Of a DNA stretch of 64,000 bases, positions 49,420 through 59,896 are shown piece by piece; the first letter of the stretch is position 1; each line of letters begins with the position of its first letter. The stretch is from Chaunax sp. Z400. Taxonomy: Eukaryota; Chordata; Actinopteri; Lophiiformes; Chaunacidae. The stretch covers positions 30,663,839 through 30,727,838 of the forward strand of contig CM075189.1 in the NCBI GenBank assembly GCA_037577475.1. Reading direction: 5' to 3'. The translations under genes and the position numbers were made by a program. The notes below the pieces were generated by a model. That model saw only the letters and a list, made by a program, of their open reading frames with translations, ran no database searches and had not been told where the DNA came from.

Positions 49420-52400
49420 TAATACAGCTGGTTAACTACTTAAAGCATGACATTGTCATGTGTCACTCTGTGCTGCATCGACTGACAGTTTACCAATGAC
49501 AACCGAAGTGATCACATCTCACTGCACTGATCTGCCGGCCTATTTAAACACATTCACGTTCACATTCACTCTGTATGCTGACATGTGCTTGCTGCCGTTT
49601 CTGCTGCTCCACTCCACCCTGCCTCCACCTGCTTTGGTTCAGCTCTGTTCATGTGCACCCTGGATGGCGTTTTAAGTTAGTTACTATTTTGTTACTATTT
49701 TATTTTTTATATTTATACTTATTTCTTATTATTTCTTGTATTGTTTTTCATTGATTAGCTTAGTGTCATCATCACTGGGTGTCAGATTCCCTGTCACTCC
49801 CAGCATATGAAGGAAAAAGGCTGCCATCCTCAATCCCTCCCTGCAATCTCTCAGAAAGACTAACAATGTCTCACTAAATCCAAACTCAATCCCTATTTAT
49901 TTACATTAAATATATAATTTAGTCCTTTCAAGCTGTTTCTCCTTATTGTCTTCCTCCTCTCCGCCTCATCTTCACACACAAACACATCCAGACACTGTGT
50001 ACGCATACACAACTTCTGTCCCCGTTTCTTGGCCTCTTTGTTGTTTGCATGAAATGTGTTAGTTCTAATTTTAGGCCTCATTATCTATTTTATTCTATAG
50101 CCTGTTTTTCAGGTTTTTTTTTCTGTATTCACTTTGTGAACAATAGACAGGTTGGAACTGGTATGTAAACAAATCAAAAGTGACAACTTTTTTTGTAAAA
50201 TACAGCAAATTCCTATTAGTGTACAAGATTTCAAGATAACATGTTATCTTGAAATCTTGTACACTAATAGGAATTCAAGATAACATGTTTGTGGATTTGG
50301 TTTCTGTTTAAATTAATAACAATGCACAACATGGATCTTTTCAGCCCATACCAATAACTACTCCTCATGACTATTACCAAAAGGACAACTGATAATTTCA
50401 CATTTTTGTATTTTGAAAAAAGATTATAACCTCTAGTTTATGCCCACCTGAGTGTGGAACGATGGATACTTCTCACCCTCACTGGGCGTCATTTTGGCTA
50501 CATAGCAAAATGGGAGGGGCTTACGAAACTTCAAGCTTGAAAAAATGGTGACCAAGAGGTGACGATTATAGCGGAGAACAGCAACATATAAAAATAAGTG
50601 GCTGCTCTTGTACTTGTTCTTACGAGAGCTGTCCTTTGGTTCAGGTCCATGTTTTAAAATCCAGTCTTGAGTTACTTTTGCTGTCCAATAATGAGCTGGT
50701 CGCTGTTCGATTCACCTGCTAATATCTCCTGCAGGTCTACTTGGGTAAAATGCCACATTTTCAATGCACATCAAGTTCTTCACTTTAAGGATTCAGACCA
50801 TAGATTTTTCTGTTGTCATTTCATGCATCAGAGCACTTTCATTGAGTCTTTGGGCACCAACATAAGACACTTAAATTCCTGCAGAACACGGCAGCTATTG
50901 GTCTCTACTGGAGCTCCTCTGTTAGTGTCTCAGCTACACCAGACAGATGTGCTCCCTTATGTCTACTTGTGCACCAGCATCTGTTTTTGCCATCCCTTTA
51001 ATTCCATCCAAAGAAATTACACTGAATCTGAATGTTTGTCCATGTTTGTTCTCAGGTGCTACAAAGTGTAAGGGCTTGTCTTGGCTTCACCTGTCATGCT
51101 GCTTTTGGGTCTTAAGGCCATGCTAAATGCAGATTAACAAAATACAGAAGAAAGTAGTAAATTCAAGCTGTATGACTGCCAAACACTTGTTTGGTTGAAT
51201 TTTGGACATGCAGAGGAAGCCAGAACAAATATTTCTCTGGATTTTTCAAGCCAAAATAAAGTGAGTAACAAAGGGACAAAACTTAGCAAGTGTTTCATGG
51301 CAAGCTCCTGCAACATGTTGGAGGTGGACGACCTCAACCCAACTCAGCACAAGGTCTTCACAGTTTTATTTTGACAGTGAAGCAGCAGTGACACTTTATG
51401 GTAAGGGTAAATGAATGATCATATAATCATGTATCATGAAAAAGCATGAGTTAATGCATGTATTACTTTATGAACCATCAGTACATGTATTAATGGTATC
51501 TCATGCCTGGCTTAGTAATGCAGGAACAATACATTAATTAATGCAACAACCAAGGTATTTCAGTCATCATGACCTCTGGGGTTATTAATGATGTCCATGT
51601 CATAGTCTTCATGTCATCTGTTGAATTCCAAGTGTTGTAATGATTAATGAAGCATTACTTTTTCATGTCTTCATCATGTTTGTGGCCCATAAATCAAATT
51701 TATTAAGTTAATAGGCAACAAGTTAATACTATTAAGCGGACTTTGCTTGTTCATCACTCATCTTTGTGACCGCGCAAATAAAGTCTGTCCTTTTGTCTAT
51801 TTAGGTGTCATGTATAAGGAAAAAAATCCAAATCCAAATAAGAATTTTTGACTTCATTGCAACTATCAATTATTTAGTTAGGAAAACAATAAATGTATGT
51901 ATCATACATCCATCTGAGCTCACAAACCCAACCGTAACCCTAATGTCAACAAACATTCTGTTACATTCCAAGTGTTGAAATCGTGATTAACTAAGCATTC
52001 ATTTTCATTCATGATATTTGTGCCCTTAGTACAGGTAAATAACATTTTTATGGGCCTCCCTGCAGAGGCAACTAAAGAGGCCATGTACACAGCATATAGC
52101 ACACACCAATAAGGATGAAACATAAACTAATCTAATCATAAAGCTACTGAACTTTTTGCTAAAGATACTGTGCTTGACCTAGTGAGAGCATGCACAGGAA
52201 GAGGGGAGGTGGCATGCGCATGAGAGTGACACTCCTCCTGGCTCTGATTGGTGGTTCAGGTTCAGTCGCGGTGGATTCTTGCAAATGGCATTAGGAGCAC
52301 TAGATGGGGTGACAGGAGTCTGATTTTTTTCGCAGATAATCTGCCTCACTGTACTACTGTTAGGACATAGTGACAGGTTTAGAAAATGTGACAAAAAATT

Positions 52401-53404
52401 ATTTTCATAAAGTTTATATACTGCAGGTTTAAGCATTAAGGGTTGGCAAAATGAGACTATGGTCACTAATTTACACAAAATGTACAATAGACCTTCTCAC
52501 AAAAACATAAGGCACATAATGCCTAAAACTGGATATTTTTTTTACTTCAACTTTGCATGAAAATAACCAGAAGTTGTTGCATTTATTAACGTATTGTTCT
52601 TGCATTAAGTCAGGCATGAGGCATCATTAATAGATGTACATTAATGGGAGTTTTAGAAGTACTACATGAATGAATTCATGCCACTTCATGCTAATCAAAA
52701 TAATTATTGTACTCTAACCATAAATTCATACCGAACAAGTTTAGAATTGTTATAATAAAGATATTCAGGTTCATGATTCCACAAAATTAGACAGGTCAAA
52801 GCAATAGAAGTAGTAGCAGTAGAAGTAACCATCAAATATGCATGTTTTGTTGCATGCTAGCCAGCAACAAAACCCAAACTACATTAGAACTAGGTTTCAT
52901 AATTCAGTACTCTGCTTCATTTGTCTTAAATCAAAAATCCAAGGTTTCTTTCCATTTTCATTTTCTAAGCTGGAGGAGCCTTTGCTGTATGCAGAGAATG
53001 GAGGTGTAGGATTCACAAGGTGGATTTAATTCCCCCTAGACTTCTATTAGACCTTAACAAAAGCTTACCTGTACTCGATATGATGGTTTCTTGTCCGACC
53101 GTTTGTCCAAGAAGGTCATACTGGTTAAGGCGGGAGCTCTCTCCTCCAACCACCACAGAGTCAGAGGCATTTCTAGTCCAAGCATAAGTCACTTCTGAGA
53201 TTGTGTAGGCATCTAAAAAGAGAGAAAAGGATAAACCCATAGGGCATAAATCGGGGGCAGCTCTAGCTATTGATGATTTTCATTTGCCTCTTTCAGTCAG
53301 TCACAGCATTAATAGAAAATGAAATATGACAGCTTGCTTGCTGACAAAAAATGTCTAATGAAACAGAAATAAATATTTATTCCTTAATATTTACTTATGG
53401 AAAT

Positions 53405-53458
<54 letters not shown>

Positions 53459-56400
53459 ATTTATAATGCACTTTCAAAATAAAGTTACAAAGTGCCTTAC
53501 TCGGTTAAAACAGGGATGTTTGTGGCATGTTGGCAATAAAACTGTGTGCAAGAACCAATAAAAAAGTCTTTTTTAAAAGATTCGTTTTGAAACGTGATTT
53601 AAAAGATGTTCCTGATTCTACAAGCCCTAGATCCTCAGGTAGGGAGTTCCAGAGCTGAGGGGCTTTAATTGTAAATGCCTGTTCACCTTTTGTCTTGAGC
53701 CGGGACTTTGGAACAGCCAAAAGAATCCTGGCCGAGGATCTGAGGCTGTGACCTGGCTCAAGGCGGAGCATCAGTTCAATATTGTAGTGGGGAGCTAAAT
53801 TAGGAAGTGCTTTAAAATGATCAGCAAAATCTTAAAATCAATCTAAAACTCAGTGAAGGGAAGCTAAAACAGGGTTGATGTGACATTTTCTGCTGTTTGT
53901 TAAAAGCCCAGCAGCTGCATTTTGTTCTAGATGAAGGCATGAGACAGCTTTATGGCTCAGCCCTGAATACAATGACTTACAGTTGTCTAAATGTAATGAA
54001 ATAAAGGCATGGATGATCTTCTCAAGATCAGGCCAGGGGAGGAAAGACTTGATCTCAGTTAATACAGACAAGAAAAAAACTACATTTGTAATGTGTTTTT
54101 CAAAAGAGAGGTCTTTGTCAAATATCACCCCCAGATTTCTAGCTGAACGTTTGACATTTGATGATAAGCAACCAAGATGTTTCTGTACAATAGAGATGGA
54201 TTTGGGGGGAACAAAGAGAATTATAGCTGATTTGTTTTGTTTTTTTATCTGGAGAAGACTAAGGGACATCCAACACTTCTTTGGACAGGCAGGATTTTAA
54301 AAAATCCTGGTTGTCTTCACTCGTTTTTAGTGGGACATAAGTCTGCGCGTCACAATGGTATTGAATATTGTGTTTGTTTAAAATAGCAAAGGACTGAGGT
54401 CGGAGCCTTGGGGAACACCACATATCCAGGGGGGCACTGAAAATGTGACATCACCCATGGCTACAGAAAAAGACATTGCAGAGCAGTATCCCCGATGCTT
54501 ACCTACTTTTTTTTTTAAGTTATTTTTTTTGCCATTTTTTGCCTTTATTGATAGGACAGCCTGAAGAGGTGACAGGAAATGTGGGAGAGCGAGTGGGGGG
54601 AAGACATGCGACATTCTGGCCATGGGTCAGAATCAAACCCACGCCGACCACTAGAGGACTATAGCCTCGGTACATGGGGCGCGCGCTCTAACCACTGCGC
54701 CATCTGCGTCCCACCTGCCCACTTTTTGAGACAATCCAATAGGATAGAATGATCCACTGCGACAAACATCAAGCTCAGATCCAGAAGGATTAAAACGGGG
54801 CATTTAATTTATATTTAATTCAAGACATATGACCCACCATGTGCTGATGATTTGATACTTAATCCCTTGTTTTAAGTACATTTAAAACAGCTTAAAGAAA
54901 AAGAAATCTTGATTCGAAAGTGAAAGATATTGTAATAAACTAGTGATGAAAATAGATCGAAATTCACCAAATATTTGGATGGGTTTAGAGTTCTTTTCCC
55001 CATATTTCTCACTGACAATTCCACTCAGTCCTTAATCTGTTTAGTTGCTACATATTTTGTTCAAACTGAGCCATGCATTTCAACTTCACTTGGTTCTTAG
55101 ACTGCTCCCTTGCATAAGAACCAGTGAGGAGAGGAAAAAAGGACACAGCACTTTAGTTAAAGGTGCCTCAGGCGCTATCATCATCAGAGTTACTCACAGC
55201 TGCCAAATTTTAGTGGACAGGAATGAAAGTCCATGGGAAAATCCTCCAGATGCATTGGGCACTCAGCATGCACAGTTAACCTGCATCCAATTCACAAAAA
55301 ATAAGGAGACTTTGCAAATGCATGAAAAGTAAACAGCACAGATTAGGCACAGTCACACAAAAACAAACTCAAAAGCCTCATGCATTCAAGATGCTTCCCA
55401 TCTGTAATGCCTTGAAACAAAAATAATTCATGTTAGCTGTAATCAGCAGAGCAAAGTAAACAAGGTACAGCAGAGACCAGCAGAAATCAAGACCAGAGTG
55501 TCTCTATGGTGAGATCGCTCTTTGATAAGAAACTGCATTGTATGCAACTCTACTATTAGAAGACACCAACCACTGTGAAAGTAACTTGCAAATTCTAATT
55601 GATTTTCTTGAAATGCATGTCTGCAAAAAGATGTCTAGTCGCATCAAATAGGATGTATGAGGAATACATTGGAACAAATTTTGCTACTGCACATAATTCT
55701 ATGAGCAATCACATGCTTTAGGATGGAAAGTGTCATTCCGCTTTAAGGAATAGTTCAGCATTTTGGGATATTTGAGAGAGTTAGCTGAGAAGATCACGAT
55801 GATAAATCTAAATATGAAGCCACACTAAACTGGCTCTTTTCAAAGGTGATAAAGTTATCTTATCTCTAAAATTCACAAATCAAAAAGTTGTATCTTTGAG
55901 TGTGAAAAAAAAGCTTCTTTTTTTCCCCTTTTTACAGGAGTTTAAGTGCCAGATTATTAAGAAAACAGGCTGCGGGCAGTAGTTTCATATTTAGTGTACA
56001 GACAGGCAGGTTTCCTCTAAATCTCTGCAAGAAAGAAAATAAGCATATTACCTACAATGTCAAACTATTCCTTTAAATCCATCTCAGCACATGAAACATA
56101 AAGATCCTCTGACGTTTTCTTCAGACGTGCTTTTTGGACTTATTTTGGAATTACCTCATGGTGTACAGTAGTGTCCCATCATCCTTGATCCTCAACAGTT
56201 TATTAGGCATGGTCATGTTATGAGCCACAGACTTTTTCCCATTGTGGAAGAAGGTATCCGGAGTCCAGATTTTACTTGCCATCAGGTTGTTGAGGGGCAA
56301 AGTATTCATTGGACCATTGAATTTCAACCTCTCGTCCTTCCAGCTTTGGCGAAAGAAAACATCTATGGTGTACTCCTGTGGGCAGAGGGGATTAATGAGA

Positions 56401-56775
56401 AGACGTATCAAACTGTATTATTCATATTTTTAACTTCCCACTTCATGACAATGAGTCCCATTTCTGCTGAAAAACGTTAAATTCAACAAGACACCTATCA
56501 CTGCCTTGTTTTAGGCAGCGGTTCGTCACGACTGACTTCACATGCCCCTTTAAAACCCTGGCACTGTGTGGCTTTCTCTATTTGTTAAATCTCCATCAAG
56601 GTGAGGCCGGCGCTCTCAGTGTTCCTCTAAACTCTCTGAGCCGGTGTTTTCCTAAGCAAGCTCCGAGGCCAAGTCAACTCCTTGACCTACAATCCTCTCT
56701 TGTCAAAAGAATCCACAGGCAAGGAAGGATTTAGGGCAGAAAGCACTGGACTGAGATATGTGTGTACATGTGTGT

Positions 56776-56840
<65 letters not shown>

Positions 56841-59800
56841 AGTGAGAGAGAGATAAATTCATCCTCCTTGAGTTTTTTCTTGTCACGGTTGAAAGGCCTC
56901 TGACATTTAGATCTTGAGACAGTGAAACGGTCCACTGAAAGCGAAACTTATTTTAGGTAGTTTCTGTTTTAGTAAAAGGATAATTCTGGTTTATTACAAA
57001 TGCCTGGGTCTCATTTTTGTAGTTCTGACCAACTTTCTGATTGTTTATGATAACATTTTACCCACTAAAGTAATTTATGAAAACAGAGAAGTAGATATGA
57101 TCAGTGAAATGATCACATAAATTGTAAGCAAGCCAGCTGCAGTACAGTACAAATGGATGAGGAGCAACATGCATTGGTTAACACTGTTGCCTCACAGCAA
57201 GGGTCTGAGTTCATATCCAGACCTGAAACCTCTCCGTGTGGAGTTTGCATGTTCTTCCCATGTCTGTGTGGGTTTCCTCTGGGTGCTCAGGCTTCCTCCC
57301 ACAGTCCAAAAATATGTAATATATTGATGAATTGGTGACTCTAAGGCCCCGTTTACACAGCAACGTTTTCAAAATGATCTGTGTAATCCAGATCAGATGC
57401 TAACACCCCTTGCTTGGAGGCTACAGTGAAGATTTCAGCATAAAAAAGGGTGTAATCAACATAGTTTCAAATTAATCCAGGATCTCAGAGCTTCTGAATA
57501 TGCCGCACAAACTGTACGGAGTCACTTTATGTTTATGTGTTGGCTTGTGCTTTAAAGATAAGTTCCCATCCTCTTCAGAATGATGCAATGCTGTTTGGCT
57601 GTGAAGCTCCAGAAACGTTCCCATGCTGACTTTCCATCAGCTTGGAAGTGAGTGAGTGACTAGATTTTCATTTTTGGGTGGATTATCCCCTTAAATCATT
57701 CAGATAAAATCACATTATTAGGGCCTGAGCACTGAAAGAACAAAAACATTCTTGTTTTGCATGTAGGGCTAGTCCAATGCCAGGGTTCCTCAGCTGGATT
57801 TGTGGGCCAGTAGTCCTGATGAAAGCTACTGTATATTATTGCTTTGTTCCATTTACTTAATTTTGAATTAAAAACATATTAATCAGCCAACTGTTGCACT
57901 GGGGAGGATGAACCTCTGTTATTGTGGACACGGGTACTGTTATTTATTCAAACTTAAAAACCCTTCTGTCATTAATACCCACCAATGAACCAAATGTGTA
58001 TAAATCTGAAAACAGTACCCTTAGAAGTTTCAGTCGGCTGATGTTTGTCGTTTGTCAATCTATGTATTTGTGAACTATAAATCTTTTTGGGCTAAGTGTC
58101 GCTAAATGTAAGCAGTAGAAAAGTAACACACAAACTGAGAGGCAGACGTTTCATTTGTATTTTCATGTGGTTTGTTGTCAGTAAGAAAATGCAGAATATG
58201 TCCAGACTCAAGCCTGTAAAAGTGCGTCTGTTACTGATTCTTGTCCCATCTGGTTTTATTGTGCTTTACACATTATCCCAACTTATTTTGGAATCAGGGT
58301 TTTTTTGTCCCAAAGTACTAAAGTGCAACCAAAAACAATAAAGCTTTTCTGCCTTTCATTTTAAAGATTTCTGTAGATTATGCTATTTTGAAGCTCTATA
58401 TGGTATATTTACATCTGACTAGGAGGTTATATTTTCACCTCTGCCTGTTGGTTGGTTAGTCTGTCTGTTCCCAAGATGACGCAAAAAGTAATAAAATCAT
58501 TTCCACAAAGCTTTGTGGAGGGATGGACCATGGGCCAGACATTTAATTTTTAATTTTCAAGCCATTCATTTCTGATGTAGATCTGAATTAAAAGGGAGAT
58601 CTAAAGATTTATAAAGCTTCCTTTTACAGGTTAAGCTTAAAATGAATCACTATTGTTTGTATTTGCAATAAACTATATCATTTGTAACTGTAATTCAACA
58701 GATAAAGTCATAAAGAGTAAAAATAATATGTTACATTGTCTTTCATTTTGCTATTTATGTTTCATGATAAATAATTTATGCTAACAAATCATTTCCCTTT
58801 TTCTTTTTTTATTATGACAGCTAGACAAACGTGTGTAGGATTGTTCAGGCTGGCAGACTCACAGAACATGCTCTAACCAGTGCCAGTCTGGTTTCTTTTC
58901 CTTCTTCGACTGATTATTTGTATTTCATTCTTCAGCTTTGGCCATCAGCAGACCTCTTAGAAATCCTATAAAGCAGCCACCTCTGCAATCAGCTGAATTG
59001 CTGCACAGTATCCCAATAAATCAATCAGCTCAAAGGAGAATCTATCAGGCTGTACAACACTAGAACCTGAGATAAGCCCTGTGTCCTATTTACAATACTA
59101 TAATGTTCATTTTACCTATGAATGAGAAACTGAAGGAGTTGATGTTTTCAGCCCTGTCAGCATGTTTGTCTGTCTCTCCATCAGTTTGCTTAAAATGATT
59201 TTAAAAAATCCTTTAAAATTTCCATTGTGAGATAATTGTGTTTCTTTTTATAGTCGTAACCATTATTGCTGTCTAAGACCAGTGTCATATAAGTGGTGGT
59301 TTACGAGGAGGGAGAGCCTCCCTCCTAATTTCCATATCTTTCAGAGGCCACTGCATTGAACTCCAGCATCATAACTGTTACATCAATAGTTCAATCACTT
59401 GGAAAATGGGTCTTCAACAATAGAGGCGACGCTGATGATGTGATGTGAAGGTGGGCACAAGCTCCAGAATGATAAACAGGAAAGCCCAGGGTAAACAAAG
59501 GAGTGACTAGAATAACAAGCGGACCTTCAATAATTTATAAGATGAAAATTGTTAGATGAATGGACATCGTGCTGTAATGTGAACAACTAGCCCCACCTCA
59601 CTTTGTGCTGTGTGTGGAGAGAGACAATACAATTATGAAAGGAGAGGAAATCGAAATGAAAGTAAAATAAAGCAAAAAAAGCACCTTTACTCTCTTTAAA
59701 GATTCTCTGAACAGGGGGTAAAAGGCCTTCATCTGGAGTGGTGGTGTTCTCCACTGTGTTATTGCAACAGCGAGGATGTTGGTGAATAATTAAACATACT

Positions 59801-59896
59801 AAATACATGTCCATTTATCTGCTCTCACCATGTCTGTGTCTGAAACGGGTCCAAAGCTGGTGACGTAGATGTTTGTCTTCACCTCAGTTATCCTGT
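38970..59896 (-). CDS. gabra2: gabra2, GABA-A receptor subunit alpha-2 (3' part, last seven coding exons)
   Basis: Seven exons join in frame: 59829-59896, 56155-56375, 55198-55280, 53069-53212, 42155-42307, 40066-40268 and 38970-39278, 393 residues plus TAG. The sizes 68, 221, 83, 144, 153 and 203 are those of the conserved vertebrate alpha-subunit layout. The product is a subunit of the pentameric GABA-gated chloride channel of inhibitory synapses. Visible: ligand-binding domain with WTPDTFFHNGKKS, Cys-loop CPMHLEDFPMDFHSC, M1 YFVIQTYLPCIMTVIL, M2 [16 protein letters not shown] (anion-selective type), M3 AMDWFIAVCYAFVFSALIE, a variable M3-M4 loop and M4 near the C-terminus. His in TPDTFFHNG excludes the Arg-bearing alpha-4/6 class. 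The NASDSV and SSTGEYTVMTAHFH stretches fit alpha-2 better than alpha-1, -3 or -5. The signal peptide and first exons lie right of the window. Confidence 0.93.
39650..39880. repeat. Decayed interspersed repeat, family B
   Basis: TGTCCCAACTTTATCGAAAC at the left and TTTCACTCAATGTCCCAACG at the right, with TTTGCAAATCA in between, resemble the ends of the repeat at 18150-18460. In gabra2 intron between the last two coding exons. Confidence 0.5.
40066..40268 (-). CDS. gabra2: gabra2 203-base coding exon (M2 and M3)
   Basis: Acceptor TTTCCAG/GTGTAA, donor GACAAG/GTAATG. Encodes [20 protein letters not shown] (M2 and M2-M3 loop), M3, and TVNYFTKRGWAWDG. Confidence 0.96.
40785..41545 (+). repeat. 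Interspersed teleost repeat, family A, interrupted by a hAT-like insert
   Basis: Starts ACCTCCGCCAAGGAGGTTAT and ends GGTGGAGGTATGCACTCCAC. Internal blocks GGGAATAACACATGGATCCT, TGTGCAATTTGGTGCGGATC are in the usual order. The stretch from about 40816 to 41190 is foreign to it. Confidence 0.65.
40816..41190 (+). mobile_element. Short non-autonomous hAT-like element nested in a family A repeat
   Basis: Begins AGGGCCATAAAGGGGCCACA and ends CTCTGGCCCGCCCCAGGATC, CGCCC. Its two ends are inverted versions of a GGGCGGATCYWGGGSC-like terminus. A longer copy lies in opposite orientation at 60960-62170: both share CCTTATTCAGTAA and TTGGCTCTATAGCTTT. hAT assignment is from the terminus, by inference. 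Confidence 0.55.
42155..42307 (-). CDS. gabra2: gabra2 153-base coding exon (M1)
   Basis: Acceptor CTCCACAG/GTGAAT, donor GTTTG/GTAAGT. Reads EYTVMTAHFHLKRKIGYF, then M1 and QVSFWLNRESVPARTVF at the entry to M2. Confidence 0.96.
44335..44525 (-). repeat. tRNA-headed SINE
   Basis: The minus strand reads GTGGCTCATGAGGAAGAGTG (A-box-like), then GGTTTAATCTCCGCC (B-box-like), then AGTCCTTTGGCAAGACACTG. This is the head and body of a widespread teleost SINE. Confidence 0.7.
46910..47158 (+). other. Coding-like open block, possible terminal exon
   Basis: An 82-codon frame without stop ends at TGA 47156-47158. From 46925 it reads LDIDAFTQTIQKYLGNLKQF, QEQWSGLGEKEDSLCVLREI, KKKSPTPASS and on to SLYSPAL. 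The first half looks like an amphipathic helix, the second a Ser/Thr-rich tail. AAAACAG precedes it at 46916-46922 as a poor acceptor. Open frames also exist on the other strand (46846-47373, 175 codons) and in another plus frame. No family recognised; may be an exon, a pseudogene piece or chance. Confidence 0.3.
49371..49420. repeat. (TTC)n microsatellite
   Basis: About 50 bases of CTT/TTC units, i.e. a polypurine-polypyrimidine tract. Confidence 0.95.
50208..50275. repeat. Perfect 68-bp palindrome with an adjoining third copy of one arm
   Basis: Each arm of 34 bases is the exact reverse complement of the other with no spacer; the centre is CATG at 50240-50243. Directly after it, 50275-50289 repeats TCAAGATAACATGTT from within the left arm. 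This is not a transposon terminus I know; the layout fits a template-switch event. Confidence 0.97.
51396..52700. mobile_element. Element with long imperfect inverted repeats
   Basis: Sequence at about 51482-51551 (TCTCATGCCTGGCTTAGTAA, GGAACAATACATTAATTAAT) recurs inverted at 52571-52638 (CTTGCATTAAGTCAGGCATG). The similarity extends more weakly outward. Inside, two direct repeats carry CATTCCAAGTGTTG-like blocks at about 51624 and 51964. No transposase coding seen. Likely a non-autonomous foldback-type DNA element. Confidence 0.6.
53069..53212 (-). CDS. gabra2: gabra2 144-base coding exon
   Basis: Acceptor TTTTTAG/ATGCCT, donor GTACAG/GTAAGC. Reads AYTISEVTYAWTRNASDSVV, then SRLNQYDLLGQTVG (loop C side of the agonist site) to ISSTG. 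Confidence 0.95.
53406..53456. repeat. (AAT)n microsatellite at a LINE 3' end
   Basis: About 17 AAT units directly at the low-coordinate end of the minus-strand LINE, where such elements usually end in a simple repeat. Confidence 0.95.
53460..54830 (-). pseudogene. Decayed LINE reverse transcriptase (L2/CR1/Rex1-like)
   Basis: On the minus strand, in order: VAVDHSILLDCLKKW (near 54760), an interruption by a SINE, ICGVPQGSDLSPLLF (near 54400), HCDAQTYVPLK where an active enzyme has a YADDTQ-type centre (near 54340), RNLGVIFDKDLSFEKHI, DLEKIIHAFISLHLDNC, and finally APQLWNSLPEDLGL (near 53640). The catalytic double Asp is gone and frames are broken. Sits in the gabra2 intron between the 83- and 144-base exons. 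Confidence 0.85.
54508..54712 (-). repeat. tRNA-derived SINE inserted in the LINE
   Basis: Minus strand begins GGGACGCAGATGGCGCAGTG, then GTTAGAGCGCGCGCCCC (A box) and GTGGGTTTGATTCTGACC (B box), and ends in an A-rich tail (54508-54539). The surrounding LINE coding resumes on both sides, so the SINE is the younger insertion. Confidence 0.8.
55198..55280 (-). CDS. gabra2: gabra2 83-base coding exon (Cys-loop)
   Basis: Acceptor GATGCAG/GTTAAC, donor GGCAGCT/GTGAGT. Phase 2 in and 1 out, as in other alpha genes. Reads LTVHAECPMHLEDFPMDFHS, then CPLKFGS: the two Cys 14 residues apart form the signature loop. Confidence 0.95.
55743..56076. mobile_element. TTAA-flanked MITE in gabra2 intron
   Basis: TTAA at 55743-55746 and 56073-56076. 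Termini GGAATAGTTCAGCATTTTG and, inverted, GGAATAGTTTGACATTGTAG. Ends 79 bases before the 221-base exon. Related to 23951-24211. Confidence 0.8.
56155..56375 (-). CDS. gabra2: gabra2 221-base coding exon (agonist/benzodiazepine site)
   Basis: Acceptor CCCACAG/GAGTAC, donor CATGAG/GTAATT. Reads EYTIDVFFRQSWKDERLKF through WTPDTFFHNGKKSVAHNMT to LLYTM. Contains the His that confers classical benzodiazepine sensitivity in mammalian alpha subunits. Confidence 0.96.
56778..56838. repeat. (GT)n microsatellite
   Basis: About 30 perfect GT units. Confidence 0.97.
57158..57347 (+). repeat. tRNA-related SINE
   Basis: GTTAACACTGTTGCCTCACA, GAGTTCATATCCAGACC (B-box-like), TGTGGAGTTTGCATGTTCTT, TGGGTTTCCTCTGGGTGCTC and TTCCTCCCACAGTCCAAAAA follow each other as in a very common fish SINE. 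Confidence 0.8.
58420..58600 (+). repeat. Interspersed teleost repeat, family A fragment
   Basis: AGGAGGTTATATTTTCACCT, CCACAAAGCTTTGTGGAGGG and ATGGACCATGGGCC in the usual order. Confidence 0.6.
59829..59896 (-). CDS. gabra2: gabra2 68-base coding exon (first in window)
   Basis: Acceptor CATTCAG/ACAGGA, donor GACATG/GTGAGA. Reads RITEVKTNIYVTSFGPVSDT, then DM. Phase 1 in, so at least one more coding exon lies to the right. Confidence 0.94.

Larger units (their letters stand above)
42308..53068 (-). other. Large gabra2 intron (10.8 kb)
   Basis: Holds a SINE (44335-44525), an open coding-like block (46910-47158), a TTC microsatellite, the 68-bp palindrome (50208-50275) and a long inverted-repeat element (51396-52700). 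42308-44330 and 47400-49370 show no clear features; 47860-48130 has the pyrimidine-rich look of a retroelement 3' end but I cannot assign it. Confidence 0.6.
56376..59828 (-). other. gabra2 intron between the 68- and 221-base exons
   Basis: Contains the GT microsatellite, a SINE (57158-57347), a family B end (58250-58300) and a family A fragment (58420-58600). 58600-59828 shows nothing recognisable. Confidence 0.6.

Noticed and set aside
54650..54712. A functional tRNA gene
   Set aside because: Only the A and B boxes of a SINE head are present; no cloverleaf can be closed and a SINE body with A-rich tail follows.
56682..56935. Frames of alternating Cys-Val or His-Thr
   Set aside because: Translation of the GT microsatellite.
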